DNA from: Alphaproteobacteria bacterium
GTDB lineage: Bacteria; Pseudomonadota; Alphaproteobacteria; Sphingomonadales; Sphingomonadaceae
Reading direction: 5' to 3'
DNA length: 64,000 bases
NCBI GenBank assembly: GCA_003241875.1
Contig: QBLU01000006.1
Span: 58,631 to 122,630, forward strand
Below the pieces are notes generated by a model that saw only the letters and a program-made list of their open reading frames with translations, did not search any database and was not told where the DNA came from. Both the position numbers and the translations under genes were made by a program. Shown here in pieces: positions 58,800 through 64,000 of the stretch. Position 1 is the stretch's first letter, and every line of letters starts with the position of its first letter.

Positions 58800-60065
58800 T
58801 CAGTCGATGACCTTGCCTCGTGCCATCACCCATTTGACCTTGGCGAGCTGCCCGGCGTCGGCGAGCGGGTCGCCATCGACGGCGATGATGTCGGCGGCCT
58901 TGCCGACCGCCAGGGTGCCGGTTTCGTTCGAGATCCCGAGCAGTTCCGCGGCGCCGCTGGTGGCCGACACCAGCACGGCGCGCGGGGTCATGCCGCCGTA
59001 CTTGACCATCTGGCCAGCTTCCTCGCCGTTGCGGCCGTGCTCGTAGACGGCGCTGTCGGTACCATAAGCGACGCGCACCCCGGCCTTGACGGCGGCGGCG
59101 AGGGCCTGGCCGCGGATCGCCAGCGTCTCGCGAACCTTTTTCTCTACGGTCGGGGTGTAGATGCTCTTGCCGAGCCGGTCCTCGATGCCGACGAGCGCCA
59201 TCAGCGTCGGCACGTACCAGGTGTTGTTGGCGACCATCGCCTTGATCGCGGCGGCGTCGGCAAAGGTGCCGTGCTCGATCGAATCGACGCCGGCGCGGGC
59301 GGCGGCCTCTATCCCGCGGGCGCCATGGGCATGGGCGGCAACCTTGAGGCCGAGGCCGTGCGCGGTGGCGACGATCGACGTCATCTCGGCATCGGTGAAA
59401 TGCTGGCCGAGGCCGCGGCCCTGCTGGCTGAGCACGCCGCCGGTAGCGGTGATCTTGATGACATCGGCGCCGCGCTGCGAGGCCTCGCGGACACGGGCGG
59501 CGCACTGCTCCGGCCCGGTGCAGGTGTTGTTCGACGCCAGCGCGGCGTTGACCTCGGGGCGATAGCCCGAGACATCGCCATGGCCGCCGATGATGGAGAT
59601 CGACGTGCCGGCCTCGACGATGCGCGGGCCGGGGAACAGTCCCTCGGCGATGGCGTCGCGGACGGCAAAGCCGGCCATTTTGGCCGAGCCGAGGTCGCGG
59701 ACGGTGGTGAAGCCGGCGCGCGCCGTGATGCGGGCGTTTGACAGGCCGTTGGCGACCTGGTGCTCGTCGGTTTCGATGGCTTCGTTCCAGAACGGCTTGT
59801 CGGGGCCGCCGCCGAGATGGACATGGGCATCGATGAGCCCGGGCAGCAGCGTGCGGCTCGACTGGTCGATGACGGTAGCGCCGGCGGGAATCGCTGCGGC
59901 GGGGTCGTTGATCGCGGTAATGCGGCCATCGGTGACAATGATCGTCGCGGGGCCGCGTGCCGGCTGGGCAGCGTCGGTGATGACCCGGCCGGCGCGGATG
60001 GCGAGGGTTTCGGCGGCGGCGGGCACGGCGATGGCGAGCGCCGTCACGGCAAAAGCGATTTTCAA
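58800..60065 (-). CDS. secreted amidohydrolase family protein (imidazolonepropionase/prolidase-like)
   Basis: A 421-aa amidohydrolase with a signal peptide (MKIAFAVTALAIAVPAAA). Metal motif DAHVHLGG near 80-87, Lys in DVIKITATGG, further His in AHAHG and SIEHGTF, Asp in YGTDSAVY, and a C-terminal beta-sandwich GTLAVGKAADIIAVDGDPL. Substrate unknown; dipeptide or lactam hydrolysis is typical. It precedes the DUF885 peptidase on the same strand by 65 bp, so the two may form a peptide-degrading pair. Confidence 0.9.
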   Translation of the reverse strand: MKIAFAVTALAIAVPAAAETLAIRAGRVITDAAQPARGPATIIVTDGRITAINDPAAAIPAGATVIDQSSRTLLPGLIDAHVHLGGGPDKPFWNEAIETDEHQVANGLSNARITARAGFTTVRDLGSAKMAGFAVRDAIAEGLFPGPRIVEAGTSISIIGGHGDVSGYRPEVNAALASNNTCTGPEQCAARVREASQRGADVIKITATGGVLSQQGRGLGQHFTDAEMTSIVATAHGLGLKVAAHAHGARGIEAAARAGVDSIEHGTFADAAAIKAMVANNTWYVPTLMALVGIEDRLGKSIYTPTVEKKVRETLAIRGQALAAAVKAGVRVAYGTDSAVYEHGRNGEEAGQMVKYGGMTPRAVLVSATSGAAELLGISNETGTLAVGKAADIIAVDGDPLADAGQLAKVKWVMARGKVID

Positions 60066-60187
60066 AATGGACCCCAGGATTTTCGGACGATTGACGGCAG
60101 CCTAGGCGTGATTTTCGCTTCGGCAAAGGCCCGGCTTGCGCCCGAAACGCCGAGCGGTCACAACGATTGTCGACCTGGGGAGGTATT

Positions 60188-61504
60188 GTGAGAGTAAAGA
60201 ACGGGACGCTTGCGGCGTTTGTCGCGCCGTGTCTGCCCATCGCCGCGGTCGGCCTGCCGGTGGTGGTCTATCTGCCGCCCTATTACGCCGGCACGCTGGG
60301 CCTCGACATCGCCGTCGTCGGGCTGCTGTTTTTCCTGGTTCGCATCATCGACGTGCCGATGGACCCGATCATCGGCCATCTCGTCGACCGCACGCACAGC
60401 AGGTTCGGGCGTTTCCGGCCCTGGCTGGTCATCGGCGCGGCGATGATGATGGCCGGCGTCTATGCGGTGTTCATGGCGCTGCCGGGCCTCGGACCGCCGC
60501 GCGCGCTGGCGGGATTGCTGCTGATGTACCTCGGCTTTTCGGCGGCGCTGGTCTCGCACACCGCCTGGGGGGCGGTGCTGTCCGACAATTATCACGAACG
60601 GTCGCGCATCTTCGGTGCCTGGCAGATGACCAATCTCGCCGGCTTGTTCCTCATTCTCGCGGTGCCGCCGGCGGCGCAGGCGCTGGCCGGCAGCAAGGAC
60701 GCCGCTGTCGGCGTGCAGGCGATGGGCTGGACGATCATCATCGCGCTGCCGCTGGCGGTGCTGTGGAACGTCATGCGGGTGCCCGAGCCCGACCGCATTG
60801 CCGGCGGGCACCATCGCATCGGCGATATTCTCGGCGTCATGCGGCTGCCGCTGCTGCGCCGGCTGCTGCTTGCCGACCTGTTGTCGAGCCTGGCGCCGGG
60901 GCTGTCGGGGGCGCTGCTGCTGTTTTTTTTCGAAGCTGCGCGCGGCTATCCACCGGCGCAGGCGAGCACGCTGCTGCTGTTCTATTTCGCCGCCGGGCTG
61001 GTCTCGGCACCGCTCTGGGTGCGCATCGCCCGCCGGCATTCGAAGCATCGGGCGATCACCTGGGCACTGCTGATCTATGCCGCGCTGCAGACGGCGACGA
61101 TGCTGATCCCGCGCGAGCAATTCGCGCTGGCGGCGCTCGGCATGGCGCTGGCCGGCATACCGGCGGTGGCACCGGCGTTCCTGATGCGATCGATGCTGGC
61201 CGACCTGTCGGAGGCCGAGACGGTGCGCACCGGGCAGGACCGGACGGCGCTGTTCTATGCCGCTTTGGTGGCGGTGCAAAAGCTAGGATACGCGATTCCG
61301 GTCGGCGCCAGCTATGCCATATTGGGCCTGATCGGCTTTGATCCGCAGCGCGGCCAGGCCAATACGCCGGCGGCGATCGATGGCCTGGTGGCGCTGTTCG
61401 TGTTTCCGCCGGCGCTGCTGGCGCTGGGCGCGGCGGCGGTGATTCGCGGCTGGCCGATCGATGCTGCCAGCCAGGCGCGGAACGCGGCGGCCCTTGCGCG
61501 CTGA
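60188..61504 (+). CDS. MFS transporter of the glycoside-pentoside-hexuronide (MelB-like) type
   Basis: A 438-aa symporter with about twelve membrane segments. The GTG at 60188 is favoured by GGGGAGG at 60177-60183; the frame is open a little further upstream. Family features are the loop after segment 2 (DVPMDPIIGHLVDRTHSRFGRFRPWLV in part, residues about 54-80) and SFGAWQMTN-like segment RIFGAWQMTNLAG. Substrate unknown; some members carry sugars. Its last codons form the first unit of a 34-bp tandem repeat, so the C terminus SQARNAAALAR derives from repeat DNA. Confidence 0.85.
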   Translation: MRVKNGTLAAFVAPCLPIAAVGLPVVVYLPPYYAGTLGLDIAVVGLLFFLVRIIDVPMDPIIGHLVDRTHSRFGRFRPWLVIGAAMMMAGVYAVFMALPGLGPPRALAGLLLMYLGFSAALVSHTAWGAVLSDNYHERSRIFGAWQMTNLAGLFLILAVPPAAQALAGSKDAAVGVQAMGWTIIIALPLAVLWNVMRVPEPDRIAGGHHRIGDILGVMRLPLLRRLLLADLLSSLAPGLSGALLLFFFEAARGYPPAQASTLLLFYFAAGLVSAPLWVRIARRHSKHRAITWALLIYAALQTATMLIPREQFALAALGMALAGIPAVAPAFLMRSMLADLSEAETVRTGQDRTALFYAALVAVQKLGYAIPVGASYAILGLIGFDPQRGQANTPAAIDGLVALFVFPPALLALGAAAVIRGWPIDAASQARNAAALAR

Positions 61505-61572
61505 CCAGGCGCGGAACGCGGCGGCCCTTGCGCGATAACCAGGCGCGCAACGCGGCGGCCCTCGTCAGATGA
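61471..61572 (+). repeat. three tandem 34-bp direct repeats over the 3' end of the MFS gene
   Basis: Units start at 61471, 61505 and 61539, each beginning CCAGGCGCG, running through AACGCGGCGG and CCC, and ending in TGA, TAA and TGA. Units 1 and 2 differ only in the last four bases; unit 3 has a few changes near its end. The first unit ends in the MFS stop codon. Confidence 0.9.
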
Positions 61573-61643
61573 CGCCCGGGCCCGGAACCACCGGGCTGTC
61601 TTGCTGGTTGAAACCCTTGCTTAACGACAAAAAGGGTCAAGCC

Positions 61644-61973
61644 ATGAATGCCATCCGCAACAGCCTGCTGGCGCTTACCGCCGCGGTTTCGCTCGCTGCC
61701 TGCTCCACTGACCAGTACGGCAATCGGTCCGCGTCGCGGCCGCTGGCGGGTGCCGGCATCGGCGCCGCTGGCGGTGCGGCGGTCGGTGCACTGACGGGCG
61801 GCAATGTCGTTGCCGGTGCAGCGATCGGCGCGGCCGCCGGTGCGGTGATCGGCGCGGTCACCGACGATCGTAACCGTTATGAGGATCGCGACGGCTATCG
61901 CACCTATTACGAGTCGAACGGCCGGCCCTATCGTTACGACCGCAATGGTCGCAAGCGTTACGTGCGGCGTTAA
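61644..61973 (+). CDS. glycine-zipper lipoprotein
   Basis: A 109-aa envelope lipoprotein. The signal peptide ends in the lipobox LAAC (Cys20 as first residue of the mature protein). The middle (about 38-72) is an alternating Gly/Ala zipper (AGIGAAGGAAVGALTGG and AGAAIGAAAGAVIGAV), as in the Rick_17kDa/YMGG-like family of surface antigens, and the tail is Tyr/Arg-rich (RYEDRDGYRTYYES). Function: membrane-associated, unclear. Confidence 0.88.
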   Translation: MNAIRNSLLALTAAVSLAACSTDQYGNRSASRPLAGAGIGAAGGAAVGALTGGNVVAGAAIGAAAGAVIGAVTDDRNRYEDRDGYRTYYESNGRPYRYDRNGRKRYVRR

Positions 61974-62068
61974 AAGCGTGTGACATCGGGGCGTCGCTGT
62001 TGACGGCGACGCCCCGCCTGCCCATGAAACCTCCGCAAGCTGGAACTGGCGGTTTGGGGAGACAGGGC

Positions 62069-62683
62069 ATGAAGCTTCATGATTCGATCGGGCCGAATCC
62101 GCGCGTCGTGCGGATGGCCACCGCCGAAAAGCAGATGACGATCGACACCGTTACCGTCGACCTGATGGGCGGCGAGAATCGCCAGCCGGCCTATCTGGCC
62201 AAGGTCCCCACTGGCGGCCTGCCGGCGCTGGAACTCGACAACGGCACTTGCATAGCCGAGATCATGGCCATCGTCGAATATCTCGAGGATGTGCAACCCG
62301 CACATCCGGTGATTGGCGCGACCCCCGAGGAGCGTGCCGAAACGCGCATGTGGGCGCGTCGCATCGATCTTGCCATCATCGAGCCGATGACGACATCGTT
62401 CCGCGCCGTCGAGGGCCGCGGGCTGTTTGCCAGCCGCATGACCCTGCTCAGCGTCGAGGCCGCAGCCGAACTGAAGGCGATCGCCCAGGAAAAGCTGCTC
62501 TGGCTCGATGCCCAATTGCAGGGCCGCACCTGGGTTTGCGGCGATCGTCATACCCTCGCCGACATGCTGCTGCTCGCCTTCATCGAATTCGGCACATCGG
62601 TCGGCCAGCCGCCGCCTGCCGACGCGACCTGGATTCCGGAATGGCACAAGCGCGCCGCCGCGCGCCCCAGTGCCGCGGCATGA
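62069..62683 (+). CDS. glutathione S-transferase family protein
   Basis: A 204-aa GST-fold protein. The thioredoxin-like half begins MKLHDSIGPNPRVVRM and contains the cis-Pro segment GGLPALELDNGTCIAEIMAI (about 55-75); the helical half holds GRTWVCGDRHTLADMLLLAF. The ATG at 62069 follows GGGGAGA. The typical catalytic Ser/Tyr is replaced by the SIGPN loop, so activity should not be assumed. Confidence 0.85.
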   Translation: MKLHDSIGPNPRVVRMATAEKQMTIDTVTVDLMGGENRQPAYLAKVPTGGLPALELDNGTCIAEIMAIVEYLEDVQPAHPVIGATPEERAETRMWARRIDLAIIEPMTTSFRAVEGRGLFASRMTLLSVEAAAELKAIAQEKLLWLDAQLQGRTWVCGDRHTLADMLLLAFIEFGTSVGQPPPADATWIPEWHKRAAARPSAAA

Positions 62684-62720
62684 TCGTCCGCAGTCCTGGC
62701 CGGCGTCCCACGACCAACCG

Positions 62721-63317
62721 GTGATCGCCAGCGTGACCCGCGCCAGGCCGCGCCTGCTGTTTGCGCGGCATTTCTTTGCCAACCCTCGTGGCATCGGTTC
62801 GATGATTCCCAGCTCAAGGCGGCTGACCCAGCGGCTGCTTGCCGGCGTCGACTGGCCCTCGGCGCGGGTCATCGTCGAATATGGCCCCGGCACCGGCGTC
62901 GTCACCCGGGCGATCCTCGCCCAGATGGCGCCCGACGCGCGGTTGTACGCGTTCGAGATCAACGAGGATTTCGTGGCGTTCCTGCGCCGCGCCATTCCCG
63001 ATCCGCGGCTGACCGTCGTCCATGCCTCGGCGGAAACCGTCGCGTCGGCGCTGGCGGCGACCGGGATCGCGCATTGCGACGCGGCGATCTCCAGCCTGCC
63101 GTTCTCGATCATGCCACCGCGCGTCCGGCTGCGCATATTGGCGGCGACCGCGCGGGTGCTGGCGCCTGGCGCGGCGATGGTCGGCTATCAGTATTCGACG
63201 CGCTGGCTCCGCGAACTGCGGCGGTCGTTCGGCAATGTCGCGGTCGATTTCGAACCGCGCAACTGGCCGCCGGCCTTTGTCTTCACCGCCCGGAGCGGCT
63301 CGACGCCCGCCGGCTGA
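62721..63317 (+). CDS. SAM-dependent methyltransferase, phospholipid N-methyltransferase-like
   Basis: A 198-aa class I methyltransferase. The SAM motif I is VEYGPGTGVVTRAIL at about 53-67; DAAISSLPFSIMP near 122-134 resembles the PmtA/KsgA-type motif IV (SxLPF). PmtA makes phosphatidylcholine from phosphatidylethanolamine in alphaproteobacteria. The start is uncertain: GTG at 62721 is used, another GTG is at 62733; no strong ribosome site. It lies just after the GST-like gene. Confidence 0.8.
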   Translation: MIASVTRARPRLLFARHFFANPRGIGSMIPSSRRLTQRLLAGVDWPSARVIVEYGPGTGVVTRAILAQMAPDARLYAFEINEDFVAFLRRAIPDPRLTVVHASAETVASALAATGIAHCDAAISSLPFSIMPPRVRLRILAATARVLAPGAAMVGYQYSTRWLRELRRSFGNVAVDFEPRNWPPAFVFTARSGSTPAG

Positions 63318-63326
63318 CCCCGGTCG

Positions 63327-63995
63327 TCACAGCTCGATCAGGTGATCGGGCAGCTCGTTCACATCGTCGGTCAGATACGGGAAATGCGTGGCCAGCACGC
63401 CACCCGCCAGCGCGATCGCGGCGACCACGCCATCGGCCGGCCGGCCGGCCTTCATGCCGTCGATCAGCGCGGTGATCGTGGCGCCCCAATGGTCGGGCGT
63501 CACCTTGGCATAGATGGCGGTGTCGGCGATGACCTCGGCGAGATGTTCGGGCTCATCGATATAGATCAGCACGCCGGTGCGGCCGCCGGTGCGTTCCAGC
63601 CCCCGGGCCTTGAACTGGGTCAGCGCGGCGCGATGGACGCGGTCGCGACGCAGCCCGCCGGGCGTCAGCAGCCGGCCGAGCCCGGTGAAGTAGAGGGCGG
63701 CGAGGCTGGCGACAAAGACCAGCGCCTGCAGCAGGACAACCGCCTCAAGCGCGTGGCCGATGGCGGCGGCGGTGCTGGCCTCGTCCCAATCGGCCAGCGG
63801 TGACGTCGGGGTCCAGCCGGACAGCAGCACGACGATCGGGACGGCGAGGGCAAGCAGCGCCGCGACCGACAGTGCCGTCGTGGGATAACGCTGCCGCTCC
63901 GACGCGACGATGACGACGATCTCGCCGGCGGTGCGCGCCTCGGCCGTGGCAATGGCGTCGGCAATGCGAGCGCGGTCGCTGTCGGTGAACAGCAT
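63327..63995 (-). CDS. TPM domain membrane protein (YgcG-related)
   Basis: A 222-aa protein. It starts with a TPM-type domain beginning (RARIADAIATAEARTAGEIVVIV) which is interrupted by two hydrophobic segments (about 41-60 and 88-108), then continues with soluble residues RTGVLIYIDEPEHLAEVIAD and WGATITALIDGMKAGR typical of TPM repeats. Such proteins often pair with a second YgcG/TPM gene and LemA; a TAG immediately before the ATG (63998-63996) may be the stop of such a neighbour beyond the edge. Confidence 0.82.
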   Translation of the reverse strand: MLFTDSDRARIADAIATAEARTAGEIVVIVASERQRYPTTALSVAALLALAVPIVVLLSGWTPTSPLADWDEASTAAAIGHALEAVVLLQALVFVASLAALYFTGLGRLLTPGGLRRDRVHRAALTQFKARGLERTGGRTGVLIYIDEPEHLAEVIADTAIYAKVTPDHWGATITALIDGMKAGRPADGVVAAIALAGGVLATHFPYLTDDVNELPDHLIEL

Positions 63996-64000
63996 CTACC

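Noticed and set aside
58735..60240. Upstream extension of the DUF885 frame through the amidohydrolase region
   Set aside because: The extension is a different frame of the amidohydrolase gene, rich in Arg and Pro; the signal peptide fixes the start at 58734.
1..64000. tRNA or rRNA genes, CRISPR arrays, prophage or IS elements
   Set aside because: I saw no transposase or integrase genes, no regularly spaced repeat arrays and no tRNA-like cloverleaf in the gaps by eye. A covariance-model search would be decisive for small RNAs.

Overview
The window looks like a chromosomal segment of a high-GC alphaproteobacterium, most probably of the order Sphingomonadales. Supporting signs are an exosortase-type PEP-CTERM protein ending PEPEAWAMM, a class I lysyl-tRNA synthetase, a RibBX-type riboflavin enzyme, CcmA/CcmB, secreted M20 peptidases and amidohydrolases, and short dispersed hairpin repeats of the kind common in sphingomonads. 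Two parS-like ParB sites in the mnmE-mnmG-rsmG cluster suggest that the left edge lies near the replication origin. I see no prophage, IS element, CRISPR array, rRNA or tRNA gene.

Layout. 1-3845: minus-strand cluster DUF6489-like, mnmE, mnmG, rsmG (cut by the edge). 3937-5590: dienelactone hydrolase and quinone reductase. 5612-12099: minus-strand block with a HAD nucleotidase, dapD, three tandem secreted M20 peptidases and a TerC protein. 12217-14469: patatin-Omp85 outer-membrane protein. 14466-17336: tyrosine catabolism (marR, hppD, hmgA). 17383-23949: AI-2E transporter, then the riboflavin genes ribH, HTH-ribBX, ribE, ribD, and a TonB protein. 24058-33279: gltX, a winged-helix regulator, a tautomerase, a 752-aa orphan protein, nadE and an amidohydrolase. 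33368-37728: plsY, a disrupted dprA and topA. 38034-40474: PEP-CTERM protein behind a sigma-54-like promoter, and a GMC oxidoreductase. 40602-43500: DMT transporter, ccmB, ccmA, yciB. 43508-48405: an enlarged phage-shock (psp) locus. 48451-56769: sufE, two thioesterases, a glycerophosphodiesterase, sixA-like, dinG-like helicase, lysK and a TPR-like protein. 56905-63995: DUF885 protein, amidohydrolase, MFS transporter, glycine-zipper lipoprotein, GST-like protein, methyltransferase and a TPM-domain protein.

Two regions stand out. The psp locus has a divergent pspF, a consensus sigma-54 promoter, a 52-aa leader protein, pspA, pspB and two pspC genes, followed by six consecutive small membrane-anchored coiled-coil genes. 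Five of these share a C-terminal motif of the form LxRIxTDxxxxLxxxIxxL, so they form a paralog array. The riboflavin cluster has a RibB protein fused to an N-terminal helix-turn-helix and to a RibA-like domain without the zinc cysteines. Its promoter carries two 16-bp palindromes 31 bp apart that overlap the -35 hexamer and the start region, suggesting an enzyme that represses its own gene.
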